Shown here: one piece after another, positions 26,398-35,733 of the stretch
Position numbering within the stretch: position 1 is the first letter of the stretch
Layout of the letters: every line of letters starts with the position of its first letter
Assembly: GCA_026713545.1 (NCBI GenBank)
Contig: JAPOOG010000121.1
Location: 1-57,458 of the forward strand
Length of the DNA: 57,458 bases
Origin: Bryobacterales bacterium
GTDB lineage: Bacteria; Acidobacteriota; Terriglobia; Bryobacterales; UBA6623
Reading direction: 5' to 3'
The notes under the pieces: model-generated
Seen by the model: only the letters and a program-made list of their open reading frames with translations
Database searches by the model: none
What the model was told of the DNA's origin: nothing
Translations under genes and position numbers: made by a program

Positions 26398-27423
26398 TTA
26401 GTAAGCCCAGCGCCACAACGACGCGCCGGCTGTCAGTCCGGCGCCGACGGCGCACATCACAACCAGGTCGCCCTTCTTCAGTTGACCGTTGTCGAGGACC
26501 TTTTGCGCGGCCAAAGGAAGCGTCGCTCCGGTAGTGTTGCCGTATTCCCCGATGACGTTGACGGCTTTGTCTGCGGGCATCCCCAGCTTGCTGGCGACTG
26601 CCGAGATGATGCGGCCGTTGGCTTGATGGAGCAGAAGGTAGTCCACATCTTCGGGCGTGAAGCCGTTTCGCTCGATGAGCTGCGTGCATACGTCCGTCAT
26701 CTTCCGCACGGCGTACTTGAAGACCTGCCTTCCGTCCTGCTGGACATAGTGCATGCGCTTCTCGACGGTCTCGGGACTCGCGGGGCGCCGGCTGCCTCCG
26801 GCGGGCATGCAGAGCCAGTCGCCGCCGGAGCCGTCAATTTCATTGATGTAGTCCAGCAGGCCCAGTCGGGGGTCTTCGGAGGGCTCGAGCAAAATCGCGC
26901 CGGCTCCGTCGCCGAACAGCACGCACGTGGCGCGGTCTTGATAGTCGATGATCCTCGACATCGTGTCCGCGCCGATGACCAGGACGCGTTCCTGCGCTCC
27001 GCTGGCGATCATCTGTGCTCCGGTCGTCAACCCGTAAAGGGTTCCCGAGCAGGCCGCAATCAGGTCGAAGCCCCAAGCGCCTTTCGCCCCGAGCCGGTCC
27101 TGGACGAGGCATGCCGTCGAAGGGAACATCATGTCGGGCGTGACCGTGCAGACGATCACGGTATCGATGTCGCTGCCTTCGAGGCCTCGCTGTTCGAGCA
27201 CCCGTCTGGCCGCCTCCACCGACATGTCGGACGTGGCGACCTCGTCGTCCGCAATGTGTCGACTCCGGATGCCGGTTCGCGCAACGATCCATTCATCCTT
27301 CGTGTCGACGATCTTCTCGAGGTCGGCGTTCGTCAGCGTCTTCGGCGGCACGTAGCAGGCGATCGCTGAAATCTTGACCCGGCGGACACGGCGGGAGTTC
27401 TGCGAGGGTCCTGCGGTAGGCAT
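26398..27423 (-). CDS. fabH: 3-oxoacyl-[ACP] synthase III (FabH)
   Basis: Initiates type II fatty acid synthesis by condensing acetyl-CoA with malonyl-ACP. The 341-residue protein has the complete Cys-His-Asn triad: Cys125 in AACSGTLYGL, His266 in LLHQANGRI and Asn296 in EYGNTTGATLP. WIVARTGIRSRHIA and GDGAGAILLE are also typical. It is about 15 residues longer at the N-terminus than most FabH; the ATG at 27423 is the only good start. It is divergent from the SprT-like gene. Not next to plsX or fabD, which is unusual. Confidence 0.92.
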   Translation of the reverse strand: MPTAGPSQNSRRVRRVKISAIACYVPPKTLTNADLEKIVDTKDEWIVARTGIRSRHIADDEVATSDMSVEAARRVLEQRGLEGSDIDTVIVCTVTPDMMFPSTACLVQDRLGAKGAWGFDLIAACSGTLYGLTTGAQMIASGAQERVLVIGADTMSRIIDYQDRATCVLFGDGAGAILLEPSEDPRLGLLDYINEIDGSGGDWLCMPAGGSRRPASPETVEKRMHYVQQDGRQVFKYAVRKMTDVCTQLIERNGFTPEDVDYLLLHQANGRIISAVASKLGMPADKAVNVIGEYGNTTGATLPLAAQKVLDNGQLKKGDLVVMCAVGAGLTAGASLWRWAY

Positions 27424-27538
27424 GGGAAGGGAGGGTTGATCGGCGGCGGGCTCCCGTGGAGGGCTGCCAAAGACCCTTTATGATACAGCCAAACGACTGC
27501 GGCTTTGCCGTCGGGGCAATCGTTCGCCTCCGTCCTCG

Positions 27539-28249
27539 ATGATTCAGACCTCGTTGCTGTTCGAGACCGTTGAAGAGATCTATCAACGGGTCTTCCGCGA
27601 AATCAAGCCCCGCACGATTCTGCCGGAGATCGTGGTCCGCTTCTGCTCCTACGTCCACATGGACAGCAGGATTCGCCTCGACGGCGATCACAAGCGCATC
27701 GAAGTGCGCATCAGCGACCAGTTGGCGGGAGCCCCCGCGCCCGTCCAGGAGGCGCTGGCGCATATCCTGCTCGGCAAGCTGTACCGCAAGAAGATCGCGC
27801 CGAGCTACAACCGCCGCTACCGCCTCTACACCCAGCGCGAAGACGTGCGCCGCAAGGCCTTGCTTGTCAAACAGCTCCGCGGCCGCAAGCAGATTCTCGC
27901 CGCGCGGGGCAAAGCCTACGACCTCGAAGAAATGTTCGACCGTCTCAACGAACGGCTCTTCGACAACCTCCTGGCGCGTCCCCGATTGACCTGGAGCCTC
28001 CGTCGCTCACGACGCTCGCTCGGTCACTGGGACCCGGTTCATAACACCATCGTGATCAGCCGCATCTTCGACGAGCCGGAGGTCCCTCGCTTCCTCGTCG
28101 AGTACGTCCTCTATCACGAGATGTTGCATCTCAAGCACCCGGTCGAGTACGCCCGGGGCCGCAAGCGCGCCCACACGAAGCAGTTCCACGCTGACGAACG
28201 CAAGTTTCCCAGCTACCAGGAAGCCGTCGCGCTACTCAAGCTGCTCTGA
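27539..28249 (+). CDS. SprT/M48-like HExxH metal-dependent protein
   Basis: A 236-residue protein with YVLYHEMLHLKHP (HEMLH 193-197) near the C-terminus, followed by HTKQFHADERKFPSY, resembling the zinc site of SprT-like and YgjP-like proteins (HE..H...H). The N-terminal half (EIVVRFCSYVHMDSRIRL...) is not recognised. The motif order fits SprT-like acidobacterial proteins; whether it is proteolytic is unknown. ATG 27539 is just upstream of the conserved region and lies about 115 bp from the divergent fabH start. Confidence 0.7.
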   Translation: MIQTSLLFETVEEIYQRVFREIKPRTILPEIVVRFCSYVHMDSRIRLDGDHKRIEVRISDQLAGAPAPVQEALAHILLGKLYRKKIAPSYNRRYRLYTQREDVRRKALLVKQLRGRKQILAARGKAYDLEEMFDRLNERLFDNLLARPRLTWSLRRSRRSLGHWDPVHNTIVISRIFDEPEVPRFLVEYVLYHEMLHLKHPVEYARGRKRAHTKQFHADERKFPSYQEAVALLKLL

Positions 28250-28417
28250 TGCGTTCCCGTCTCCGCAACAAGGAGCGCGCCCTTCGGCGCCCGTCAAACA
28301 GTCCGAGAAACCCCGGCCCGCCGGAATCCATCATCGCGGGACAGGGTTTGAGGCCATGACCGATTACTTTCTCGGACGCAGGGCGTCGTTCCTGCTCTTC
28401 TGCTGGCTTCACCCGGA

Positions 28418-29197
28418 TCACGGGTTGTCCAGCTTCCACTGAATCTGCCGCAGCATCCCCTGGAACATGCGGGCGTCCTTCGGCGCCAACCGTAGCCGGC
28501 TGACCCAGCGCCGCAGCTTGCGCAACTGCGCATCACGGTTCTCAGGGAGGATGAATCCACCCGCCTCCAGCATCGGAACGAGCATCTGAGTAATGCGGTC
28601 GCGCTCATCCGCGCCGATCGACGCCGGCGTCTTCAGGCCGGGCACCGTCCTGGAATGGCGAGTGAGCTCGTAGCAGCATAACGCCACGGCCTGGCCCAGA
28701 TTCATCGACGGGCATCCCTCTTCGGTCGGAATGGTCAGGATCCAGTCGCAGTGGCTCAGGTGGTCGTTGCTCAGGCCGAACTTTTCCGATCCGAACAGCA
28801 AGGCCGCCGTACGGTCTGCCAGATGGGTTCGCAGGGGGAGGGCGCCCGCGGCTAGCAGGCGCTGCACGTGATCCTCGGCGCGGCCTCGCATCGCCGATGT
28901 CCCTACGACGAGAGAGGCATCGCCGAGCGCCTCCGGCAGGCGCGGCCTCACTTGCGCCTGCCGCAACACCTCCGCCGCTCCTGCGGCCGATCTCGCCTCG
29001 CGAAAGGCCTTTTCATAGGGATCGACCAGCCAGAGGTTCGAGAAGCCGAAGTTCAGCATGGCCCGCGCGGCAGCCCCTATGTTCAGCGGGTTGCGCGGCT
29101 GAACGAGCACGATGCGCAATCGTTCTTGCCAACTCACGGACGGTGAAATCGCTGTTGCGGCAACAGCTTCGAAACCAGCATCGTCTTCGAAGCCCAC
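28418..29197 (-). CDS. trmJ: tRNA (cytidine/uridine-2'-O)-methyltransferase TrmJ
   Basis: SPOUT-class methyltransferase acting at position 32 of tRNA. The three knot motifs are visible in 259 residues: RIVLVQPRNPLNIGAAARAM, ALLFGSEKFGLSN and IPTEEGCPSMNLGQAVALCCYE. The C-terminal extension (LRKLRRWVSRLRLAPKD) is the helical tail of TrmJ rather than of TrmL. Its start lies 18 bp from the divergent foldase gene. Confidence 0.88.
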   Translation of the reverse strand: MGFEDDAGFEAVAATAISPSVSWQERLRIVLVQPRNPLNIGAAARAMLNFGFSNLWLVDPYEKAFREARSAAGAAEVLRQAQVRPRLPEALGDASLVVGTSAMRGRAEDHVQRLLAAGALPLRTHLADRTAALLFGSEKFGLSNDHLSHCDWILTIPTEEGCPSMNLGQAVALCCYELTRHSRTVPGLKTPASIGADERDRITQMLVPMLEAGGFILPENRDAQLRKLRRWVSRLRLAPKDARMFQGMLRQIQWKLDNP

Positions 29198-29200
29198 TAG

Positions 29201-29206
29201 TATAAT
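29201..29206 (+). promoter_or_regulatory. -10-like TATAAT ten bases before the foldase start
   Basis: A perfect TATAAT lies between the divergent trmJ and foldase genes; its last base is nine bases before ATG 29216. Transcription would begin around 29212-29214, giving a leader of only two or three bases. No convincing -35 element was found at the usual spacing. Confidence 0.4.
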
Positions 29207-29215
29207 GATCCGAGT

Positions 29216-31156
29216 ATGTTCAACCTCTTCCGGAGTCGCAAACGGGCTGTCCGCTACGTGCTCGGCGGCATTCTGACCCTCGTCGCCTTCTCGATGGTGA
29301 TCACCCTCATCCCGGGTTTATTGAGCAACCCGGCCGAAGCAACGGATGTCACGCTCGGCGAAGTCGACGGCCGGCCGATCACGGCCCAGAGGGTCGTCTC
29401 GCATATGGCCACGATGGGCGTGTCCTCCGATCTGCCCTTCAATAGCATCCTGCTGTCGTCAACCAACGCTTTGGATGAGCTTGTGGAGAGAGAAGTGCTC
29501 CTGACGGAAGCCGAGAGGTTCGGCCTTTATCCGGATGAGCAGGAAGTGGCCGAGTGGATGCAGTTGCAGATGCCGTTCCTCTTTCCCGAAGGCGTCTTCG
29601 TCGGCGCCGCTGTCTATACGCGGTACGTTCGACAGAGCTTCAAGCTCGGCATCCCGGAGTTCGAGCATCAGCTCGCCCGGAGTTTGGCGGTCGACACCCG
29701 GCTGAAGCGGCTCGTGACCAGCGACATTCTCGTCACGACTCCCGAGTTGGAAGAGGTCTATCGCGCCCGCAACGAACAGGCGAGCATCGAATACATCAAG
29801 GTCTCCGCGGCGGACTTTACACGGCAGGTCCGGGTCACGGACGAAGAGTTGCGGGACGCCTACGAAGGCGAGAAAGCGCAGCACGGTATTCCGGAACGCA
29901 GGACCGTCAAGCTGCTCTTGGTGGACGACAGCGGCCTTCCCGTTCCCGAGGTGCCGGAATCACGTCTTCGCCAGTACTATGCGCAAAACCGCGCCACCTA
30001 CCGCGACTCCCGGAAAGCGCGGGCGAGTCACATCTTGTTCACGACCCTCACGGAATCGCCCGGTGGCGAGAGTCCCGATCAGAAAGCCAAGGCCGAGGAC
30101 GTGCTCCGGAAGATTCGTGACGGCGCCGACTTCGCGCTTATGGCGAAGGAGCACTCGGACGACACGAATGCCGCGGACGGGGGCGATCTCGGCTTGTTCA
30201 GCGCGGGAGAGTACCCGGCGCCGTTCGAGCAAGCCGTATTCAATCTCGAGCCCGACGCCGTCAGCGATGTCGTCAAGACCGAGGTTGGCTACCACATCAT
30301 CAAGCTGCACGAGAAGGTTCCTGCGAGGACCCGGCCCTTCGATGAAGTGCGGGACGAGCTGCTCGCCACGCTGCGCCAGGAGACGATACAGCGCGATCGC
30401 TTCGCGCTGACCGATCGCGTCTCGGCGGCTGCCCGCGAAGCCGGAACCGACTTGGAGGAGGTGGGGCGGCAGTTCGACCTGGAAGTCCGCACCCTTCCGC
30501 CCTTCAGCATCAACGAGCCGCCCGCCGAGCTCTCCGGCGACCAGGCGTTCCTGAACGCGCTGTTCGACAACGAGCCGGGCAATCCGGCGTTGAGCACCGC
30601 GGGCGGCATTACGAAGATCGGTGTCGTCAGTGCTGTCGACCCCACCAGGCCGGCGGAGTTCGAAGAGGTGCGCGACAAGGTTCGGGAAAGCGTGGTCACA
30701 CAGAGAAGTATTGACCTTGCGCAGCAGCGCGCCCAGCGGATCGCGGAAGAAGCCCAAGAGCCCGGCGCTTCGTTGCGGCGAGTGGGGTCGCGTTTCGGGT
30801 CCCGCGCCCAAAGCAGTGAGTTCTTCAAGAGCAGCGATATCGTGGAAAACATCGGGCGCGCCTCGATACTCGGCCCCGATCCTTTCAGCGGCGAGCCCGA
30901 CTTGGTTGTTGGGCCTCGCAGGGTCGGGAACGACTTCGTCGTCTTTCGCCCCCTGGAGCGCAAGGAAGCGGATATGGGCCGCTTCGCGAACGAGCGCGAA
31001 GACATCCGCAAAACTCAGCTCGACACGAAGCGGGAAGCCGCCTTCCGCGTCTATACGGAGGCCAAGGTCGCCGCCTATGAAGCGGCGGGGCGCGTTCGGA
31101 AGCACCAGGACCGCATTCGCGACTTCGCTCGGCTCTACTCCCGAGGCAGAACGTAG
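29216..31156 (+). CDS. PpiD/SurA-type membrane-anchored peptidyl-prolyl isomerase
   Basis: A 646-residue periplasmic foldase. One N-terminal transmembrane anchor (YVLGGILTLVAFSMVITLIPG) precedes a SurA_N-like helical region, then a parvulin domain at about 255-365 containing ASHILFTT, FALMAKEHSDD, GGDLGLFSAGEYPAPFE and EVGYHIIKLHEK. The long tail after 370 contains a second, degenerate parvulin-like stretch, as in PpiD. It helps outer-membrane and secreted proteins fold. It fits the POTRA, TlpA and peptidase genes found elsewhere in the window, though it is not in their operon. Confidence 0.88.
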   Translation: MFNLFRSRKRAVRYVLGGILTLVAFSMVITLIPGLLSNPAEATDVTLGEVDGRPITAQRVVSHMATMGVSSDLPFNSILLSSTNALDELVEREVLLTEAERFGLYPDEQEVAEWMQLQMPFLFPEGVFVGAAVYTRYVRQSFKLGIPEFEHQLARSLAVDTRLKRLVTSDILVTTPELEEVYRARNEQASIEYIKVSAADFTRQVRVTDEELRDAYEGEKAQHGIPERRTVKLLLVDDSGLPVPEVPESRLRQYYAQNRATYRDSRKARASHILFTTLTESPGGESPDQKAKAEDVLRKIRDGADFALMAKEHSDDTNAADGGDLGLFSAGEYPAPFEQAVFNLEPDAVSDVVKTEVGYHIIKLHEKVPARTRPFDEVRDELLATLRQETIQRDRFALTDRVSAAAREAGTDLEEVGRQFDLEVRTLPPFSINEPPAELSGDQAFLNALFDNEPGNPALSTAGGITKIGVVSAVDPTRPAEFEEVRDKVRESVVTQRSIDLAQQRAQRIAEEAQEPGASLRRVGSRFGSRAQSSEFFKSSDIVENIGRASILGPDPFSGEPDLVVGPRRVGNDFVVFRPLERKEADMGRFANEREDIRKTQLDTKREAAFRVYTEAKVAAYEAAGRVRKHQDRIRDFARLYSRGRT

Positions 31157-31187
31157 TTCTCTCTTCGCACTTCCTTGGTTGCGGCTT

Positions 31188-31372
31188 TAGCCTGCATGTC
31201 TCACCACGTGGCGAGGTGAAGTGCGTGAGAGGGCCGTCAGGACGAGGCGCGAGCCCCTTGGCGCGCACAAAACACGGCCCTTAAGGTTTTTCACGAAACA
31301 CGAGTCACGAAACACGAGTCACGGCCTTTTTATCGCGTGCTCCGACCGTCGGGTGGTGAGAAATGCAGGTTA
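31188..31372. repeat. MITE-like intergenic repeat, complete copy
   Basis: Left end TAGCCTGCATGTCTCACCAC, right end GTGGTGAGAAATGCAGGTTA: imperfect terminal inverted repeats of about 20 bp. The 145-bp interior has GAAGTGCGTGAGAGGGCCGTC, GACGAGGCGCGAGCC, CACGAATCACG-type microrepeats and ACGGCCTTTTTATCGCGTGC. The right end supplies the TAA stop of the bshB1 gene (complement of TTA at 31370-31372). No coding capacity. Confidence 0.8.
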
Positions 31373-32086
31373 GAAGCTGGGTACGCCCATCTTTACGACG
31401 TCGTCGACCCTCAACATTTCGCGCACGACGAAAGGTTCGCCGTACTTCGCGTGGATCAGCATTCCGTAGTGGCGGGCGGCTGCCCGAATCCGCTCCGCGA
31501 CGGCCTCCTGCTCGGGAAACAGCTCCGCCCCCGCCGGCCTCGTCTCATACTGCGAACGGTAGCGGAAGAGGGCTCGCTGTCGGCGCTCGAACTGCGCGCT
31601 GATATCCACGACGAAGCTCGGCTGCACGTCGGCGTAGATGGATGAGTACAGAACCTTCTGCGGCCGGTGCGGTTCCCCGCCGATGTCGAGCTTCTTGAGG
31701 CCCGCCAGGAAGCAGGCCTCGGTTCCGATCTCCGAAGCGCGGCTGTGATCCGGGTGGCGGGCTTCCCCATAAGGCAGGATGACGACCCGCGGCCGCAACT
31801 CGCGGATCTTCGCCGCCAGCTTCTTCCGCGCTTCGAGAGTGTTTTCCAGGCGCGCGTCCGGTAAGTGCAGGTTGTGGCGCTCGGCCAGCAGCATCTCGGC
31901 CCCCGCTGCGGCGGCTTCCGCGAGGCGCTGCTCGGGGCTGCCGCGCGTTCCCATCTCGCCCGCGGTCAGGTCCACGACGGCGGTCCGGTACCCTCGCTCG
32001 GCGGAACGGATCAATGTGCCGCCGCAGGTCTGCTCCACGTCATCGGGATGAGCCGCGACCGCCAGCACGTCGATGGGTCTGCTCAT
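31370..32086 (-). CDS. bshB1: Bacillithiol biosynthesis deacetylase BshB1
   Basis: Zinc deacetylase that removes acetyl from GlcNAc-malate in bacillithiol synthesis. The 238-residue LmbE-fold protein has the metal motif AAHPDDVE (His13, Asp16) and the catalytic GEARHPDHSRAS. TAVVDLTAGEMGTRGSPE and LGRYRSQYET-like LFRYRSQYETRPAG are BshB1-type. Bacillithiol occurs in Firmicutes, Deinococcus, Bacteroidota and some Acidobacteriota, which helps constrain the host. The glutaredoxin gene lies 16 bases upstream on the same strand. bshA and bshC are not in the window. Confidence 0.88.
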   Translation of the reverse strand: MSRPIDVLAVAAHPDDVEQTCGGTLIRSAERGYRTAVVDLTAGEMGTRGSPEQRLAEAAAAGAEMLLAERHNLHLPDARLENTLEARKKLAAKIRELRPRVVILPYGEARHPDHSRASEIGTEACFLAGLKKLDIGGEPHRPQKVLYSSIYADVQPSFVVDISAQFERRQRALFRYRSQYETRPAGAELFPEQEAVAERIRAAARHYGMLIHAKYGEPFVVREMLRVDDVVKMGVPSF

Positions 32087-32102
32087 GAATCTTCCTCGGC
32101 TT

Positions 32103-32354
32103 TCAACGTCCCGGCAGCGCTTTCAGGAAGGCCCGCGGACTCCAATGATGCCGCAAGGCTTCGACTCCATTCACGGTCACGACCGGCACGTCGTGATCGT
32201 ACCTCTCCCTGAGCCTTGCGTCGCGGTCGATGTCGACCTCCGTCAGCATAAAACCATGTTCCTTTCGCAGTGTCTCCAACTGTGTCCGCACCTCCTCGCA
32301 GAGATGACAACCATCCCGCGAGTATAGAATGACCTGGGCTGTTTCCATCTCCAT
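32103..32354 (-). CDS. Glutaredoxin-family protein
   Basis: An 83-residue small thiol protein with a CHLC redox motif (Cys16, Cys19) in YSRDGCHLCEEV and the cis-Pro segment DVPVVTVNG. It resembles the DUF836/glutaredoxin-like group. Its proximity to bshB1 suggests a bacilliredoxin-like or thiol-homeostasis role. Two further in-frame ATGs (32357, 32348) make the exact start uncertain. Confidence 0.75.
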   Translation of the reverse strand: MEMETAQVILYSRDGCHLCEEVRTQLETLRKEHGFMLTEVDIDRDARLRERYDHDVPVVTVNGVEALRHHWSPRAFLKALPGR

Positions 32355-32389
32355 CAACGAAAGCGCGGGCTGCCGGATCGGCCGGTGCT

Positions 32390-32629
32390 TGACAGTCCAT
32401 GGTGAAATCCCGTGTAGCGCCGGGAACGGCGAGGCGCGAGCCGCTGGGCGCGCGCGGGTCTAGCGGCCATATCGCCTCCTTCACCCCTCGGGTCACGAAC
32501 CATGGCTTTTTCCGGCATTTCTTCTGGAGCGAACCAGGCCCCCCGCCAATGGTTTTCACGAATCACGAGACACGAATCACGGCCTTTTCCTCGCGTGCTT
32601 CCCCGTCAGCGAGCGGGAAAGGCGGGTTA
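32390..32629. repeat. MITE-like intergenic repeat, diverged copy
   Basis: Shares with the other copies GGCGAGGCGCGAGCCGCTGGGC, the CATTTCTTCTGGAGCGAACCAGGC segment, GGTTTTCACGAATCACGAGA and CACGGCCTTTT, then a right end GCGGGAAAGGCGGGTTA. The final TTA forms the stop codon of the rhomboid gene on the minus strand. The left terminus is poorly conserved. Confidence 0.65.
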
Positions 32630-33328
32630 ATAGTAGTAGGCCTTTCGATAACGCCGCCGGCGTGGCCGTAACCAGATCAACACCGCGCCGGCCACGAACC
32701 CTCCGACGTGCGCCCACCACGCGACGCCTCCCGTGCCGGCGCCCCCGGTCTCCGCCGCCCCGCTGAAGAACTGAATCGCAAACCAGTAGACCAGCATCAA
32801 CACGGCAGGCAACTCGATCGTCGTGATGAACACGAAGATCCAAACCAGTGTCGTGATCCTGGCGGACGGAAACCTCACCAGGTAAGCGCCCATGACCCCC
32901 GCGATTGCGCCGCTCGCTCCGACCGCCGGCACCATCGATTCCGGGTTCGCCAGAATGTGCGCCAGGGATGCCAGGAGCCCGCAGGCCAGATAGAACAGCA
33001 AATAGGCGAAGTGCCCCAGCTCGTCTTCGACGTTGTCGCCGAAGATCCACAGAAACCACATGTTCCCGATCAGATGGAGCCAGCCTCCGTGCAGAAAAAT
33101 CGAGGTGAAGACGGGACCGATTCCCTCGATCAACGGATAGCCGCCCGCCAACGCTTGCTCGGCGCGCAGGGGAATGGCCCCGAATGTTTCGACAAAAGTT
33201 TGCTGCGCGCCCGGCGATTCGATCGCCAGCCAGAATTGATAGATGAAAACCGCCACGTTCACGACGATCAGCGCGAGCGTGATGAACGGCGTGCCGAAGC
33301 GCGGAGCGTCGTCGCGAAGCGGAAACAT
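32627..33328 (-). CDS. Rhomboid-family intramembrane serine protease
   Basis: A 233-residue six-helix membrane protein. The catalytic dyad is Ser139 in VGASGAIAG and His207 in WWAHVGGF; HLIGNMWFLWIFG is the helix-2 signature. It cleaves transmembrane substrates in the inner membrane. ATG 33328 is used; the longer frame upstream is antisense to the PfkB kinase gene. Its stop is provided by a MITE-like repeat. It lies five bases after the kinase gene, so the two are probably co-transcribed. Confidence 0.9.
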   Translation of the reverse strand: MFPLRDDAPRFGTPFITLALIVVNVAVFIYQFWLAIESPGAQQTFVETFGAIPLRAEQALAGGYPLIEGIGPVFTSIFLHGGWLHLIGNMWFLWIFGDNVEDELGHFAYLLFYLACGLLASLAHILANPESMVPAVGASGAIAGVMGAYLVRFPSARITTLVWIFVFITTIELPAVLMLVYWFAIQFFSGAAETGGAGTGGVAWWAHVGGFVAGAVLIWLRPRRRRYRKAYYY

Positions 33329-33333
33329 GGCGG

Positions 33334-34287
33334 TTAGACGTGCGCGATGCGCTCGGAGAACTCCGGCGAGGAATGTCTCTCGCCCGACTCCATCAATGCG
33401 CGGGCCTCTGTGGCCGATGCGATGCCGCCTCGGGCCCCCAAGGCCCGGCAGTTCAAGGCCGCCATCGCGTTCGAAAAATCGAGAACCTCTTCCAGCGGAT
33501 ACCCTTCGAGCAGCCCATAGCAGAATGCCCCGTGGAACACGTCCCCGGCTCCGGTGGTGTCCACGCAGTCCACGACGAACGCCGGCGAATACAGAAAACG
33601 CCCGCCGATATATGCCAGTGCTCCCCGGGAACCCAGTGTCATCGCGGCCACCTGCATGTTGTGTTCTGCCTGCAGGAGTTCGAGTGCCCGGAAGGGGTCC
33701 TGCTCTCCGGTCCAGCGTGCCGGGAATTCCGCGGAGGCGACGAGATAGTCGACCAGCGGCAGCACGCGGTCGAAACCTCGGTAGATCGTGTCCACGTCGA
33801 CCGTTACGGGAATGTCGGCTTCTCTCGCGATGGACGCGGCTCGCTCGACCGCCGGCGTATCGTGACCGTCGATGTGGAGCAACCGGGCGCAGGTGATTTG
33901 GTCTTCGTCGATCTGATCCGGATCGATCCGCAGGCAGTCGTCCCGGCGCCAGAAGATGGTGCGCTCCCCGGTCTCTTCGTCCACGACGATGTAAGCTGAC
34001 TGGTTGGCGCAACCCCTTCTCACTTGCAGGTGCTCCAGGTCGATCCCGCTCGACTTGAGGCTTTCGAGTTGAATCCGCCCGCGCTCGTCGTCGCCGATCG
34101 ACCCGATGTATTTCGTCCGCAAGCCGAGGGCTTGGCAAGTGGCGATGGCGCTCGCCACCTGCCCGCCCGGGCTGAGGACTTCCCTGGTGAAGGGCGTCTT
34201 GCCGCCGTGCGGCGGAAACCGCGACACCATCAGTACGGTGTCGGTGGCGTTCAGGCCCACGCCCACAATGTCGAACCGAGCTTCCAC
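33334..34287 (-). CDS. PfkB-family carbohydrate kinase
   Basis: A 317-residue ribokinase-fold kinase. FDIVGVGLNATDTVLMV opens it, SPGGQVASAIATCQALG is PfkB signature 1 and DCVDTTGAGDVFHGAFCYGL holds the catalytic Asp of signature 2. The sugar substrate is not identifiable. The start is GTG 34287 because no ATG occurs before the conserved N-terminus; the frame continues upstream only as antisense of the aminotransferase. It is upstream of the rhomboid gene and divergent from the aminotransferase. Confidence 0.88.
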   Translation of the reverse strand: MEARFDIVGVGLNATDTVLMVSRFPPHGGKTPFTREVLSPGGQVASAIATCQALGLRTKYIGSIGDDERGRIQLESLKSSGIDLEHLQVRRGCANQSAYIVVDEETGERTIFWRRDDCLRIDPDQIDEDQITCARLLHIDGHDTPAVERAASIAREADIPVTVDVDTIYRGFDRVLPLVDYLVASAEFPARWTGEQDPFRALELLQAEHNMQVAAMTLGSRGALAYIGGRFLYSPAFVVDCVDTTGAGDVFHGAFCYGLLEGYPLEEVLDFSNAMAALNCRALGARGGIASATEARALMESGERHSSPEFSERIAHV

Positions 34288-34440
34288 GAACCCATTGTAC
34301 GGGCGCTTCAAGCGGCGGGCCCTCTCCCTCTGACCGTCTTCATGGACTGAGCGGCTGGACGGGTCGACTGGGTCGGACGTGTTCCCGGGGACGGGATCTT
34401 GGCGCGCCGGCCCGCGGACTCCGCACGGGATAATGGGTTC

Positions 34441-35733
34441 ATGACGCGGGACGAGATCATACTGGCTTCCGAGAGATATTTGTTCCCGGCGGTCGCGCAC
34501 TACTTCAAGGAGCGGCTGGTCATCAGCCGGGCCAAGGATCAGTACGTCTGGGACGCCGACGGGCGGCAGTATCTGGACTTCTTCGGCGGGATCGCCACGA
34601 TCAGCGTGGGGCACCTCAATGACAAGGTGCGCGCCAAGGTCCACGAGCAGGCCGACACGCTGCACCATGTCTCGACGCTCTATGCGACCGAGCCGCAGGC
34701 GGCGCTGGCCGAGACCGTGGCGTCGCTGACGCCCGGCGGCGCGCTGACCCGGTCGTTCTTTACCAATAGCGGAACCGAGGCCAACGAAACGGCGATCATG
34801 CTGGCCCGCTGCTACACGGGACGCAGCGAGATCGTCGCGCTGCGGCACGGCTATCACGGCCGGACGGCGCTCGGGACGACGTTGGCGGGGCAGGGTATCT
34901 GGCGCGGCAGCACGGCGCCGCAGCCGGGCGTGGTCCATGCCCACAACGCCTATTGCTACCGCTGTCCGTTCGGGTTGTCGTACCCGTCCTGCGAAGTCAA
35001 ATGCGCCCACGACGTCGAGAACGTGATCCAGACCACGACGACCGGACAGATCGCGGGCTTTATCGCCGAACCGATCCAGGGCAGCGGGGGCTTCATCACT
35101 CCGCCGAAGGAGTACTTCTCGATCGTCGATGAGATCGTGAAACGCTACGGCGGCATCTTCATCAGTGACGAGGTGCAGACCGGCTGGGGCCGGACGGGGG
35201 GCCGCTGGTTCGGCATCGAGCAGTACGATGTGGTGCCCGACGTCATGACGGCCGCCAAGGGGATCGCGAACGGCCTGCCCCTGGGCCTGACCGTGGCTCG
35301 GCCCGAGGTGGCGGATTCGATGCGGTTTCTCACGCTGTCGACGTTCGGCGGCAGCCCGATTTCCGCCGTCGCGGCCTCGGCCGTGATCGACTATGTGCGG
35401 GAGCAGGATCTGCTCACGAACAGCGAAGAGGTGGGAGCCTATCTGCGGGCGCGGCTGGAGGAGCTGCGGCGGAAACACCCCCTCATCGGGGACGTGCGCG
35501 GCATGGGCTTGATGCAGGCGCTGGAGCTCGTCAAAGATCGCGAGACGAAGCAGCCGGCCCCCGACGAAACCATGGAGGTGCTGGAGGCCGCGCGCCGCAA
35601 CGGGCTGCTGATCGGCAAGGGCGGGCTCTACGGCAACGTGATCCGGGTCTGCCCGCCGCTGAACATCGCCGGGAGCGATGTCGATGAGTTCGTCAGGTTG
35701 CTGGACACCAGCCTTGGCGAAGCGGTGGCCTAA
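34441..35733 (+). CDS. Class III PLP aminotransferase (AGXT2-like)
   Basis: A 430-residue pyridoxal-phosphate enzyme. FFTNSGTEANETAIMLAR binds cofactor phosphate, ISDEVQTGWGRTG holds the PLP Asp243 and TAAKGIANGLPLG the Schiff-base Lys273. The CYRCPFGLSYPSCEVKCA insertion is typical of alanine-glyoxylate or 3-amino-2-methylpropionate aminotransferases. The exact amino donor is not resolvable. ATG 34441 opens the conserved N-terminus; the Shine-Dalgarno sequence is weak. Its TAA stop is shared with the left end of a MITE-like repeat. Confidence 0.88.
   Translation: MTRDEIILASERYLFPAVAHYFKERLVISRAKDQYVWDADGRQYLDFFGGIATISVGHLNDKVRAKVHEQADTLHHVSTLYATEPQAALAETVASLTPGGALTRSFFTNSGTEANETAIMLARCYTGRSEIVALRHGYHGRTALGTTLAGQGIWRGSTAPQPGVVHAHNAYCYRCPFGLSYPSCEVKCAHDVENVIQTTTTGQIAGFIAEPIQGSGGFITPPKEYFSIVDEIVKRYGGIFISDEVQTGWGRTGGRWFGIEQYDVVPDVMTAAKGIANGLPLGLTVARPEVADSMRFLTLSTFGGSPISAVAASAVIDYVREQDLLTNSEEVGAYLRARLEELRRKHPLIGDVRGMGLMQALELVKDRETKQPAPDETMEVLEAARRNGLLIGKGGLYGNVIRVCPPLNIAGSDVDEFVRLLDTSLGEAVA

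Noticed and set aside
33329-34138. Upstream extension of the rhomboid frame
   Set aside because: It is the PfkB gene read in another frame. The rhomboid fold begins at the ATG at 33328.
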